Origin: JAZNLR01 sp045579195
Lineage (GTDB): Bacteria > Bacillota > Clostridia > Christensenellales > CAMQZB01
Assembly (NCBI GenBank): GCA_045579195.1
Contig: JAZNLR010000027.1
Span: 1-37,108, forward strand
Direction: 5' to 3'
DNA: 37,108 nt
Part shown: one piece after another, positions 7,401 through 15,178 of the stretch
Numbering within the stretch: position 1 is the first letter of the stretch
Layout: every line of letters starts with the position of its first letter
Made by a program: the position numbers and the translations under genes
Notes under the pieces: generated by a model
Told to the model about the DNA's origin: nothing
The model's input: only the letters and a program-made list of their open reading frames with translations
Databases searched by the model: none

Positions 7401-8939
7401 TTAATATTTCTCGACCTCGGTGAATCCGCAAACATCCATAAACATGCCAAATCCAAGCTTGCCTGCCTCGTTCTCTTTGAAAACGGCGGTGTTGCCGAGA
7501 ATTTTCATGCAGACGAAGTTGATGTGCGTGGTGATGGCGTTCTTTGCGATCTCCTTGGGCAAGTTCTCGCCGTAAAGATCGAAGAGGCGCTTGATCATCG
7601 GGATGTGGATCTTCAGATCTGTCTTCTCCACTTCCTTCTCGTCGAACTTGACTTCGCCCGTCAAGAACTTTTCGATCTCTTCAGACTGCCGTTTTAAGCG
7701 ACCGGGAAGGATGAACAGACCCATCGCCTCGATAAGGCCGATTCCCTCGCTCTTGATGTTGTGGAACTCGGGATGCGCGTGGAAGATTCCGTCGGGATAA
7801 CGCTCATCCGTGCGATTGTTGCGGAGGAAGATGTCGAAGATATAAGTGTCGCCATCCTTTCTCGCAACGGGAGAGATTCCGTTGTGCTGACGGTCGCTGC
7901 GCGCGATGATGTCAAGCTCGGGCAAGGAGAAGTTCTCCCACATGTTATAGATATGACAGCCTGCAATGCGAAGCTGCTTTAAGTTCGTCGAAGAGATGCG
8001 GATGACCGAATTGAACCAGTCAAGGATCTCGATCTTGACGTCTGTGAAGATGCCACTCTTGAAGAAGCGTGCTCCTTTCGCCTTCTGCATCGGAAGAATA
8101 TGTCGTCCTCCCTGGAAGTGCTCGTGGTTGAGGATGGATCCGCCGATGATGGGCAGGCTCGCATTGCTTCCAAGGAAGTAATTCGGGAAGCGTGTGACGA
8201 AATCCGAAAGCTTGGTGAACGTGCTCTCGTCAACGTTCATGGGAATGTGCTTTTCATTGATGACGATGCAATGCTCGTCGTAGTATACGTACGGAGAGTA
8301 CTGCATGAACCACGGTTCGTCGTTCAACGTCACGGGGATGGTGCGGCTGGTCTGACGCGCCGCCTGCTTCAAGCTTCCCGCAAATCCCATATTTTCCGCA
8401 CAGAGTGCGCACGCGGGATATCCTGACGCCTTGACGGAAAGAAGCTTTGCGATGTCCTTATTGGACTTCTCGGGCTTCGAAAGGTTGATGGTGATCTCAA
8501 GATAGCGGTCGTCAAACGGAGCCGTCCACTTAATGTTCTTGTCGACGGAGCTCTTCTGGATATAGTTGTTCTTGATGGAGAGATCATAAAGATAATCGCA
8601 CGCCGCCTGCGGTCCGCTCTCACGATAGATCTTCTCAAATTTTTCCACAACGACCGAGGGCATCGGCGTGACCACGCCCATGACCTTCGTCAAGAAAAGC
8701 GGAAGCGTATCCTCCTCGCAGAGACCTTTCTCCAGCGCGTACGCCCCGATTCCCTCCAAGATCGCATCGGGAATGGCAAGGCCGCTGACAAACTCCTCAT
8801 CGGGGGTCTCGTTTCCCTCGCGGACGACCGCGAGAACGTCAAACAGCGTGTTGCGCGTGAAGTTTTCATCCCAGGGATGAAGACCAAGGTTGCGTTTTGC
8901 GTATGCAATCAAATTTTCAATGCTCTTTTCGATGTTCAT
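7401..8939 (-). CDS. galT: Galactose-1-phosphate uridylyltransferase, class II
   Basis: This Leloir-pathway enzyme exchanges UDP between UDP-glucose and galactose-1-phosphate. At 512 residues it fits the longer Bacillota class II GalT (about 490-510), not the 350-residue class I. The active-site motif is HEHFQGG with His272, His274 and Gln276; the histidine is uridylylated during catalysis. Other typical stretches are LGLHPWDENFTRNTLFD near the N-terminus and YPACALCAENMGFAGS. GAGGG lies five bases before the ATG. It follows dut by 17 bases and shares its promoter; galK and galE are not in the window. The pairing with dut looks incidental. Confidence 0.95.
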   Translation of the reverse strand: MNIEKSIENLIAYAKRNLGLHPWDENFTRNTLFDVLAVVREGNETPDEEFVSGLAIPDAILEGIGAYALEKGLCEEDTLPLFLTKVMGVVTPMPSVVVEKFEKIYRESGPQAACDYLYDLSIKNNYIQKSSVDKNIKWTAPFDDRYLEITINLSKPEKSNKDIAKLLSVKASGYPACALCAENMGFAGSLKQAARQTSRTIPVTLNDEPWFMQYSPYVYYDEHCIVINEKHIPMNVDESTFTKLSDFVTRFPNYFLGSNASLPIIGGSILNHEHFQGGRHILPMQKAKGARFFKSGIFTDVKIEILDWFNSVIRISSTNLKQLRIAGCHIYNMWENFSLPELDIIARSDRQHNGISPVARKDGDTYIFDIFLRNNRTDERYPDGIFHAHPEFHNIKSEGIGLIEAMGLFILPGRLKRQSEEIEKFLTGEVKFDEKEVEKTDLKIHIPMIKRLFDLYGENLPKEIAKNAITTHINFVCMKILGNTAVFKENEAGKLGFGMFMDVCGFTEVEKY

Positions 8940-8956
8940 AACTTCCCTCGTCTTGC

Positions 8957-9469
8957 TTATTTCGTCGTGCTACCGAAACCGCCGTTGCGCTTTTCGGTAA
9001 CGTTATCGTCAAAGGTGATCCCGAACTCCACGAAGATGCCTTGTGCGAATCCCGTTCCTTCCTTGACGTGCATCACCGCGCCCGTTTTGGAATCGTTGGT
9101 CATCTTACAAATCATATGCCCCTCGTTGTCGGAATAGTAATAATCGCTGTCAATGATGGCAACGGTGTTGTCCATCTGCAGGCGGAATTTGAATCCAAGA
9201 CCGCTTCTCGGATAGAGTTTCAGCACCCACCCCTCTTCCATATAGACGCGAATTGCCGTGGGCAACCGCAGGGATTCTCCGGGCGCAAGCGTCAAGTCGA
9301 CGGGTGCGAAGAAATCATATCCCGCAGATCCGCTGGTGGCACGGCGCGGCAACTTGATCTTCTCGTAAATCTCCCCTGCCTGCTCCTCGTTGTAGGACGG
9401 GAACTGTGCGCACCAATCCGCAACGAAACGCTCTTTTGAAACCTTTTCAAACCGTGCAATTCTCTGCAT
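8957..9469 (-). CDS. dut: dUTPase-family pyrophosphatase
   Basis: Hydrolyses dUTP to dUMP and pyrophosphate, keeping uracil out of DNA and feeding dTMP synthesis. All five trimeric dUTPase motifs are visible: AGYDFFA (49-55), PRSG (87-90), the AIIDSDYYYSDNEG loop with the catalytic-type Asp (about 104-117), GFAQGIF (140-146) and RNGGFGST (161-168). Motif 3 is longer than usual, with DYYYSDNEG where most enzymes have DYRG, and the protein carries about 40 extra N-terminal residues. Both features occur in some Bacillota homologues; specificity for dUTP over dCTP is not proven here. GGAG lies eight bases before the ATG. The gene is first in a dut-galT unit. Confidence 0.9.
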   Translation of the reverse strand: MQRIARFEKVSKERFVADWCAQFPSYNEEQAGEIYEKIKLPRRATSGSAGYDFFAPVDLTLAPGESLRLPTAIRVYMEEGWVLKLYPRSGLGFKFRLQMDNTVAIIDSDYYYSDNEGHMICKMTNDSKTGAVMHVKEGTGFAQGIFVEFGITFDDNVTEKRNGGFGSTTK

Positions 9470-9498
9470 CCTTCCATCTCCTTTTGTTGCTTGATTTC

Positions 9499-9527
9499 AT
9501 TGTACCAAACCGATGAAAAAAAAGCAA
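9499..9527 (-). promoter_or_regulatory. dut-galT promoter
   Basis: TTGCTT (9527-9522), 17-base spacer ending in TGG, TACAAT (9504-9499); an extended -10 promoter. Confidence 0.7.
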
Positions 9528-9550
9528 GTTGAAGCCAAACATTCCACACA

Positions 9551-9584
9551 AAAAGAAAAAAGAAATGCGCGGAAACTCCGCGCA
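9551..9584 (-). terminator. Terminator of the feo operon
   Basis: TGCGCGGA and TCCGCGCA (9584-9566) form an 8-bp stem with a 3-base loop, followed on the minus strand by a T-rich tract. It lies after the Cys-rich peptide gene. Confidence 0.85.
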
Positions 9585-9600
9585 CCCCTTTTTGAATCAA

Positions 9601-9780
9601 TTATTTTTTTGGAGAACAACAGCAATTGTTCTTTTTTTCTGCGTGTTGGCAACACGAGCATCCGCCGTCAGGGCAGCCAATGCACCGTTTTCCCTTTTTC
9701 TTCTGTTTGATGATATAGAGAACGGCACCCACCACGATTCCAAGCGCGATGACGATTGCAATGATATCACCGGGTTTCAT
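9601..9780 (-). CDS. FeoB-associated Cys-rich membrane protein
   Basis: A 59-residue protein with one membrane segment (about residues 6-24), a basic stretch KQKKKGKR, then a Cys-rich tail carrying Cys33, 36, 41, 43, 44, 53, 54 and 55. This matches the small FeoB-associated Cys-rich family found next to feoB in Clostridia. The tail may bind or hand over Fe2+ at the cytoplasmic side, though its role has not been shown. It starts 21 bases after the feoB stop in the same operon and ends just before the operon terminator. Confidence 0.88.
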   Translation of the reverse strand: MKPGDIIAIVIALGIVVGAVLYIIKQKKKGKRCIGCPDGGCSCCQHAEKKNNCCCSPKK

Positions 9781-9801
9781 TTTTAATACCTCACAAAGTT
9801 T

Positions 9802-11769
9802 TTATGCATTTTTCTTTTTCGCCTTCAGAATGAGTACAGCGAACACAGCCGCGATCGCAAGCACGATGAGCCATCCGACAATGGGCATCCAAGCAGAAGC
9901 AAAGCCCGCGCCGGTGATGAGCGTTCCGAAGAAGTAAACGAGGAAGCTTACGCTATATCCGACCGCAAACTGCAATCCGATGCCTGCCCAGAGCCACTTT
10001 CTGCTGCCCATTTCCGCGTTCATCGCACCGATTGCCGCAAAGCAAGGGGGCGAGAAGAGGTTGAACATCAAGAATGCAAGACCTGCAACCTGCGTAATTC
10101 CAAAGACAGCAGCAATTTCAGAGCCCATTCCGGGGATCATCACGAGTTCGTCAATGTTGATGAAGTTTGTGATGCCATAGCAGACCGCAATCGTTCCGAC
10201 GACGTTTTCCTTTGCGATAAATCCGGTGACTGCCGCTGCTGCAAGCTGCCAGGACACAATGCCGATGACGGGCGCAACGATGTAAGCAAACGGGGTTGCA
10301 ATGTCATGCAGGATGGAGTCACTCGCGTTTTCCACAACATGGAACGTCCAGTCAAAGTTCTGCATCACGTGAACGATAAAGTTACAGACGAGGATGACCG
10401 TTCCCGCCTTGACGATAAACGCCCAAGCTCGGCCGAGCATCGACTTGCAAGCCTTCCAAAGGCTGGGGATTTTATATTCGGGCAACTCAATGATGAAGAA
10501 GGATTTCTTCTTGCTGCCAGTGATCAATTTGATGAGAAGCGCGCCCAAAAGGATGATAAGGATGCCCACAAAGTACATCGTGACGCCAACCCAACTCGAT
10601 CCGGGGAAGAAGACGCTTGCAAACAACGAGATGACGGGAAGCTTTGCACCGCACGGCATAAACGGAGCAAGCATTGCGGTCGCTCTTCTCTCACGCTCAT
10701 TGCGGATGGTTCTGCACGCCATAACACCCGGGATCGCACAACCCGTTCCAATGACGAACGGAATAACCGATTTCCCCGAAAGACCGACTTTCTTGAAGAT
10801 GGGGTCAAGGACGACGGTTGCACGCGCCATATATCCACAGTCTTCCAAGAGCGCGATCAGGAAGTACATGATCATAACGAGCGGCAAGAATCCAACCACC
10901 GCAATGACACCGCCGATGACGCCGTCGATGAGGATGGAGGTCCAGATGCTGTCGCTGTTGAGAAGGTCTGCAAGCGCTTCCTGCCCGAGCGTCAGCCAGC
11001 CACTGAACGTGTCAGCAACAAACGGACCGACCCACGCCTGCGAAATTCCGAAGACAAGGAACATCACAACCGCAAAGATGGGAATTCCCAACCACTTATT
11101 GGTGAGAACGGCATCCACCTTATCTTGAACGTTCTTTTCCTTGGTGAGGATCTTGCGCGTTTCGACCTCGGCAACGATGCCGTTGACAAAGGCAAAGCGC
11201 TCTTTGTCTGCCGTCTCAACTGCCTCACGGTCAGAGAGGTCGACATCTTTCTCAAACGGAGCTTTTTGCTCATTTTTGCAAACTTCGCTTGCAACCTTCA
11301 CGAGCGCCTTTAATCCCTTTGCTCGCGTCGAAACAGTCAGAACAACAGGACAGCCAAGCTTTTCGGAAAGCGCGGCAACGTCGATTTCGGTCTCTTTTTT
11401 CTTGTTGATGTCCGCCTTGTTAAGCGCAACGACAACGGGGATCCCAAGCTCAAGGAGTTGCGTCGTGAAAAACAGGCTTCTGCTCAAGTTGGTCGCGTCC
11501 ACAATGTTGATGATGACGTCAGGATGCTCTTCTTTGACGTATGCACTCGTGATGCTCTCCTCCGAAGTAAAGGGGGACATCGAGTAAGCTCCCGGAAGGT
11601 CGACCGCGATCAGCGTGTCATTCCCCTCCACGAAACGCTTCTTGATGGGATGCTCCTTTCGTTCGACAGTGACGCCCGCCCAGTTGCCGACCTTTTCATT
11701 GCTTCCGGTCAGCGCATTGTACATGGTTGTCTTTCCGCTGTTCGGGTTTCCTGCCAGCGCAATTCTCAT
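9802..11769 (-). CDS. feoB: Ferrous iron transporter FeoB
   Basis: The main Fe2+ uptake protein of anaerobes: an N-terminal G domain coupled to a membrane transport domain. The G1 motif is GNPNSGKTT (7-15), then DLPG (G3) and NKAD (G4), a helical regulatory domain, and two Gate-type regions with multiple membrane segments, for example GYMARATVVLDPIFKKVGLSGKSVIPF and GCAIPGVMACRTI. I set the start at 11769 because GGAGG lies nine bases upstream; this gives 655 residues. An in-frame ATG at 11814 lies within the operator repeat and has no ribosome site. The order feoA-feoB-Cys-rich peptide is the usual Clostridia arrangement. Confidence 0.96.
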   Translation of the reverse strand: MRIALAGNPNSGKTTMYNALTGSNEKVGNWAGVTVERKEHPIKKRFVEGNDTLIAVDLPGAYSMSPFTSEESITSAYVKEEHPDVIINIVDATNLSRSLFFTTQLLELGIPVVVALNKADINKKKETEIDVAALSEKLGCPVVLTVSTRAKGLKALVKVASEVCKNEQKAPFEKDVDLSDREAVETADKERFAFVNGIVAEVETRKILTKEKNVQDKVDAVLTNKWLGIPIFAVVMFLVFGISQAWVGPFVADTFSGWLTLGQEALADLLNSDSIWTSILIDGVIGGVIAVVGFLPLVMIMYFLIALLEDCGYMARATVVLDPIFKKVGLSGKSVIPFVIGTGCAIPGVMACRTIRNERERRATAMLAPFMPCGAKLPVISLFASVFFPGSSWVGVTMYFVGILIILLGALLIKLITGSKKKSFFIIELPEYKIPSLWKACKSMLGRAWAFIVKAGTVILVCNFIVHVMQNFDWTFHVVENASDSILHDIATPFAYIVAPVIGIVSWQLAAAAVTGFIAKENVVGTIAVCYGITNFINIDELVMIPGMGSEIAAVFGITQVAGLAFLMFNLFSPPCFAAIGAMNAEMGSRKWLWAGIGLQFAVGYSVSFLVYFFGTLITGAGFASAWMPIVGWLIVLAIAAVFAVLILKAKKKNA

Positions 11770-11804
11770 TGTGAGTTTCCTCCAAAAATTAAAATCTTTA
11801 CCAA

Positions 11805-11824
11805 TTGTTAGCATTCGCTAACAA
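11805..11824. promoter_or_regulatory. DtxR/MntR-like operator upstream of feoB
   Basis: TTGTTAGC (11805-11812) and GCTAACAA (11817-11824) form a perfect 8-bp inverted repeat with a 4-base spacer. The core GTTAGC-N4-GCTAAC is the same as in the repeat upstream of feoA. Its form resembles DtxR-family metal repressor sites. Confidence 0.7.
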
Positions 11825-11830
11825 ATAGCC

Positions 11831-11852
11831 AAAAAAGTTCGCTTTCCGCGAA
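11831..11852 (-). terminator. Weak terminator between feoA and feoB
   Basis: TTCGC and GCGAA (11852-11838) form a 5-bp stem with a 5-base loop, followed by CTTTTTT on the minus strand. The stem is short, so part of the transcripts may read into feoB. Confidence 0.45.
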
Positions 11853-11872
11853 GATCGGATAAGCGAGAGTTC

Positions 11873-12091
11873 TTATTCCTTGACGACGATCGCTTTTGCA
11901 AGCTCCTTGTCGATGTTATAGCGCGCGTCTTTGATCGCAACAACGCAGCTGTTTTTCAAATGCGAAACAACGGTGATGGGCTCACCCTCATAACACCCCA
12001 GAGAGAAGAGAAACGCATCCAACTCTTCGTCATCCGTTTTAATTGCCTCGATGAAGTACTCCTTTCCTTCCACCGCAAGACTCAAATCCAT
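11873..12091 (-). CDS. feoA: Ferrous iron transport protein FeoA
   Basis: A 72-residue SH3-like cytoplasmic protein needed for FeoB activity. The sequence has the FeoA pattern FLFSLGCYEGEPITVVSHLKNSCVVAIKDARYNIDKELAKAI. The ATG at 12091 has GGAG eight bases upstream; a longer reading from a TTG at 12112 lacks a ribosome site and is rejected. It is the first gene after the operator-controlled promoter at 12179-12151. Confidence 0.92.
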   Translation of the reverse strand: MDLSLAVEGKEYFIEAIKTDDEELDAFLFSLGCYEGEPITVVSHLKNSCVVAIKDARYNIDKELAKAIVVKE

Positions 12092-12128
12092 TTTCAAAAC
12101 TCCGTCCGTCAAAACAGTTCAAAAAGAA

Positions 12129-12144
12129 GTTAGCTTATGCTAAC
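12129..12144. promoter_or_regulatory. DtxR/MntR-like operator at the feoA promoter
   Basis: GTTAGC (12129-12134), TTAT, GCTAAC (12139-12144). It covers the predicted transcription start, 7 bases below the -10, where a bound metal-loaded repressor would block initiation. Confidence 0.75.
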
Positions 12145-12150
12145 AGTAAA

Positions 12151-12179
12151 AAGATACACCTTTTTCTTTCATTTGTCAA
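12151..12179 (-). promoter_or_regulatory. feo operon promoter
   Basis: TTGACA (12179-12174), 17-base spacer, TATCTT (12156-12151). A consensus -35 with good spacing. Confidence 0.85.
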
Positions 12180-12238
12180 ACGTTTTGATGTGTTTTATAG
12201 ATAATCTTATTAATTTCTGTCAAAAGACCCTATTTGAG

Positions 12239-12267
12239 TTGTCTTTTTCAAAAAAAAGTAGTATCAT
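12239..12267 (+). promoter_or_regulatory. Promoter of the SipW island
   Basis: TTGTCT (12239-12244), 17-base spacer, TATCAT (12262-12267). Transcription would start near 12274, leaving about 90 bases of leader before the first gene. Confidence 0.65.
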
Positions 12268-12364
12268 TCTTCCGCGATAAAGTTCTTTTGGAAAACACTT
12301 GAAAATATAACTTACAAAGGGACAAAAAAGTCGCAAAATCACTTAAAAAAGGAGACTTGTGATT

Positions 12365-13012
12365 ATGAAAAAACTGAGCATTCTTATTGCAATCCTTTTG
12401 ATTGCTACCATCGGCGGTGTATACGCAACGTGGAACTACGTTGGAACGACGACCGACATCGGAATCGAGCACGGACAGGCAATCAAGCTCGAAAACTCCG
12501 TTTTGGACGGTCCTGCCGGATCTTACGGATTCGATTGCAACATCACCGCACTTTCGATTGCACCGAACAACCAAACTGACAAAATTGCAACCCTCGTTCC
12601 CACGTACTCCGGCGGCGATGCGGCTCCCAAGCTCACCATCACGTTTACGCCGTCGGCACACTGCGGTGATGACATCGAACTCAACGGTATCGACACCTAT
12701 ATTTACTTCGACTTTGAACGTGAGTTCAAGTATGAAGGCGATGATATCTTCACGATCGAGCACGGCGCAAACAAGGCTTTGAAGATTTCCAAGATCAACG
12801 GAACCGGAGATTACGATTACGTTTGGACGAAGGACGGTTCTAACTTTAAAATCGAAATCGACGACCTCGCTTTGGCAGACATCATTGCCCTTTCTCAGGA
12901 CTTCCAGTTGATCGATATCGACGCATACAACAACTTCTTGGTCGGTCTTGGAAACTCGCACACGATTTCCCTCCATATGCACATTGAGAACATCAACCCC
13001 AAAGTTTCCTGA
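12365..13012 (+). CDS. Secreted protein with SipW-type signal peptide (TasA/CalY-like)
   Basis: A 215-residue exported protein. Residues 1-23 form the special signal peptide processed by SipW-like peptidases: two Lys, a hydrophobic core and the block GGVYATWNY, with likely cleavage after VYA. The mature part (about 195 residues) is rich in Thr, Ile and Asp and looks like a beta-rich domain without repeats or a membrane anchor. Such proteins include the TasA and camelysin matrix fibre subunits; here the fibre role is inferred from the signal peptide and the peptidase gene next door. GGAGA lies ten bases before the ATG at 12365; a GTG at 12359 is also possible. The gene ends at a palindrome that may limit read-through into the peptidase gene. 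Confidence 0.8.
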   Translation: MKKLSILIAILLIATIGGVYATWNYVGTTTDIGIEHGQAIKLENSVLDGPAGSYGFDCNITALSIAPNNQTDKIATLVPTYSGGDAAPKLTITFTPSAHCGDDIELNGIDTYIYFDFEREFKYEGDDIFTIEHGANKALKISKINGTGDYDYVWTKDGSNFKIEIDDLALADIIALSQDFQLIDIDAYNNFLVGLGNSHTISLHMHIENINPKVS

Positions 13013-13036
13013 TTACACGTTGATATGACCTTATCT

Positions 13037-13069
13037 CCCACGCGCATATGCGCGTGGGCTCGCTTTTTT
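13037..13069 (+). terminator. Palindrome between the secreted protein and peptidase genes
   Basis: A perfect 11-bp-arm palindrome (13037-13058) is followed by CTCGC and then T6 (13064-13069). The gap before the T-run makes a leaky terminator or an mRNA 3' stabiliser likely. It lies inside the apparent operon. Confidence 0.65.
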
Positions 13070-13101
13070 CGACACTAAGACATAACCCTTCCCTTGCTGA
13101 A

Positions 13102-14163
13102 ATGAGAAACGTTGAGATTTATCAATTTATCCTCAGCTTGATCGTCTTCTTGCTGTTGACCGTAAGCTTCACGACTTTGGTCGTGCTTTTGGTGCGCCTC
13201 AACACGAGATTGGTTCGCGCAGGCCTGAACGATGATTTGATCAAAATTGAATACGAAAAAGAACAGGCAAAAGCAAAATCCATTCTATCAAAGGTTTTGG
13301 ATCGCTTTGTGCTTGTCGTTTGTTGTGGCATTTTGTTCGTCACGTTCGGTTTTTCTCTCTCCGTCAGCCTCAACGAGGGCAAGGTCACGGGCGCGATCCC
13401 GTCAATGAGTGTCGTTCGAAGCGGAAGCATGTCATACGTCAATGAAAAGAATCAATATCTCTCAAAAGATGAGATCGCCGAGCATATCCAGATGTTCGAC
13501 CTCGTTTTCATTCACCAACTTCCTGCGGAAGCAGACTTAAACGTCAATGACATCGTCGTTTATGAATCAGACGGCGCTTTCATCATTCACAGAATCGTTG
13601 AGATCTTTGAACCGAGCGAATCGCACAGCGAAAGACTCTTCTTGCTCCACGGCGATGCAAACGAGATCGCAGATAAATTCCCCGTCCGATACCGTCAGAT
13701 GAAGGGAATTTACAGCGGCAAGAGAATTCCGTTCATCGGAAGCTTCATTCTGTTTATGCAGTCCCCTGCCGGATGGCTGTGCATCTTGCTTGTCATCTTC
13801 ACGATGATCGCTCTTCCCGTTGCGGAGAAGAAGTACCACAAAGAGCGCTCCATTCGCCTGCAGGTAATGGGATTGATCCCGCAAGAACTGCCCGAAGGCG
13901 AACAGAAAAGTGCTGTTGTCATCGCAACGCTTGACGATCCTTTGCCAAGCCTTTCGACTTTTGAGGAAGAACCTGAGGAAAACTGCGATGAAGAGTCCCT
14001 TGAGGGCGAGACGCGAGAAATGCCTTTTGAAGAAGAACTTACAAGCAAAAATCCTTCTTCCTCTTTGGAAGAACCCTTTGAGGAAGAGCAACCTGTTTTG
14101 GAAGAACCTTCAAAAGAAGTTCTTTCGGGCGAAATTCGCAAAGAAGACGGAGGTGAACAATGA
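13102..14163 (+). CDS. sipW: SipW-like (ER-type) signal peptidase I
   Basis: A membrane protease expected to cleave the two neighbouring SipW-type preproteins. From the ATG at 13102 it has 353 residues. Two N-terminal membrane segments (about 9-30 and 74-92) are followed by the catalytic Ser109 in RSGSMS, then His163 in FIIHRI in place of the lysine of ordinary bacterial enzymes, then LLHGDANE with the conserved Asp. A C-terminal membrane segment (WLCILLVIFTMIALPVA) follows, then an unusual tail of about 80 residues, very rich in Glu. The start is uncertain: an in-frame ATG at 13048 lies inside the palindrome, and neither start has a clear ribosome site. Its stop overlaps the next gene by four bases. 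Confidence 0.88.
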   Translation: MRNVEIYQFILSLIVFLLLTVSFTTLVVLLVRLNTRLVRAGLNDDLIKIEYEKEQAKAKSILSKVLDRFVLVVCCGILFVTFGFSLSVSLNEGKVTGAIPSMSVVRSGSMSYVNEKNQYLSKDEIAEHIQMFDLVFIHQLPAEADLNVNDIVVYESDGAFIIHRIVEIFEPSESHSERLFLLHGDANEIADKFPVRYRQMKGIYSGKRIPFIGSFILFMQSPAGWLCILLVIFTMIALPVAEKKYHKERSIRLQVMGLIPQELPEGEQKSAVVIATLDDPLPSLSTFEEEPEENCDEESLEGETREMPFEEELTSKNPSSSLEEPFEEEQPVLEEPSKEVLSGEIRKEDGGEQ

Positions 14164-15116
14164 AAACCTTCCGACGCATCTTCGTTGCCGTTCTTCTCCT
14201 CGTTATGGTCCTCTCAACAGGTGGTGTGTTTGCCGTTTGGACATACCCAAACGAACCGCCAGAAAACCTTGACAGTAGCTTAAGCCTCTCCCTCGGTCAG
14301 TTTGAGTATATCGACGGTGACGAAGAAATGACTCCGTCTGAAATCGTCGTCACAAACAAGTTCACGACCGAGCTTTCCAAAATGTTCTCAAACCCCGATT
14401 CGACTCAGCTGGACGAAATCGTGGAGAGCAGAAAGGACAAGGGCGGTTGGTTCGCCATCAACGAACTAGCGGCAGATGACCCCTCAGGCGATGGAGCTGC
14501 AATCCGCGAACTGCTCGGTCTTACGGATCATCCGGAACTCACCGTCATCATTAAGTTTGTCAGCGGAAGCCCGGGGTACGAGCTTTACACGACTCGCGTT
14601 GACGTTGACGCAAAGGACACCGACGGGAATTATATCATTCCGGAAGTTGAGTTTAACAACGAAACGACGTATATCTACCCCGTCAACCGCACGACGTTCA
14701 TTTCGGACGGGAAGGGCGGATATGTTGCAGACCACGTTTCCATCGGATATTCCCGAACGATTTACTATTACGAAACGCCGTTCAGCAAGACAGATGTCCG
14801 CACGTACGACGTTTCAACTTGGGCAGAAGGAACCTCTTTCTCGACTGCGGTTGAAATTGAATCTTCCATCGTCGGACGCATCATCACCGTTCAAAATATC
14901 GACAGAGAGAAAACAGCTTACTTCAAGTTTACTGTCCCTCAGCGCGGAAGATACAGCTTCGTTTCAAGAACCTCCGGGCTTACGGGAAAGATCACAAATG
15001 CAAGCGGAACAGCCGTCACAGGAAACCTCTCGACCAACACGACGTACTACCTCACGCTGACGTACTCCACGGAAGACGATCCGCAGCACTTCGTGTTCAG
15101 CTTGGAACAGCAATAG
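14160..15116 (+). CDS. Second secreted protein with SipW-type signal peptide
   Basis: A 318-residue exported protein. The N-terminus has basic residues, a hydrophobic core and the block GGVFAVWTY, closely matching the GGVYATWNY of the first protein, so both should be cut by the same peptidase. The mature part is rich in Thr, Ser and Tyr. Residues from about 225 (STAVEIESSIVGRI to the end) look like a separate beta-sandwich module with the PQRGRYSF and TYYLTLTYS pattern of a pre-peptidase C-terminal-like domain; this is a weak call. The ATG overlaps the peptidase stop (ATGA) and has GGAGGTGA upstream, so the two are tightly coupled. It may be a minor subunit or fibre anchor. Confidence 0.78.
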   Translation: MKTFRRIFVAVLLLVMVLSTGGVFAVWTYPNEPPENLDSSLSLSLGQFEYIDGDEEMTPSEIVVTNKFTTELSKMFSNPDSTQLDEIVESRKDKGGWFAINELAADDPSGDGAAIRELLGLTDHPELTVIIKFVSGSPGYELYTTRVDVDAKDTDGNYIIPEVEFNNETTYIYPVNRTTFISDGKGGYVADHVSIGYSRTIYYYETPFSKTDVRTYDVSTWAEGTSFSTAVEIESSIVGRIITVQNIDREKTAYFKFTVPQRGRYSFVSRTSGLTGKITNASGTAVTGNLSTNTTYYLTLTYSTEDDPQHFVFSLEQQ

Positions 15117-15131
15117 AATGAAAGTAAAATC

Positions 15132-15165
15132 AAAAAAGGGCTTTTGCGTTTATCGCAAAAGCCCT
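15132..15165. terminator. Bidirectional terminator
   Basis: GGGCTTTTGCG (15138-15148) pairs with CGCAAAAGCCC (15154-15164), with a T-run on the minus side and a T-rich tract on the plus side. It serves the plus gene ending at 15116 and the minus kinase gene ending at 15179. Confidence 0.9.
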
Positions 15166-15178
15166 CTTTGTTTGTCTT

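Noticed and set aside
10306..11313. Long plus-strand frame opposite feoB
   Set aside because: FeoB is unmistakable on the minus strand; the opposing frame is Asp/Arg/His-rich and starts without a ribosome site.
12248..12982. Long minus-strand open frame (244 codons)
   Set aside because: It mirrors the SipW-type secreted protein gene. It has no ribosome site and a Cys/Val/Arg-rich composition typical of antisense frames.
13048..13101. ATG at 13048 as the sipW start
   Set aside because: It lies in the middle of the palindrome and has no ribosome site; the residues it adds are not hydrophobic or family-like.
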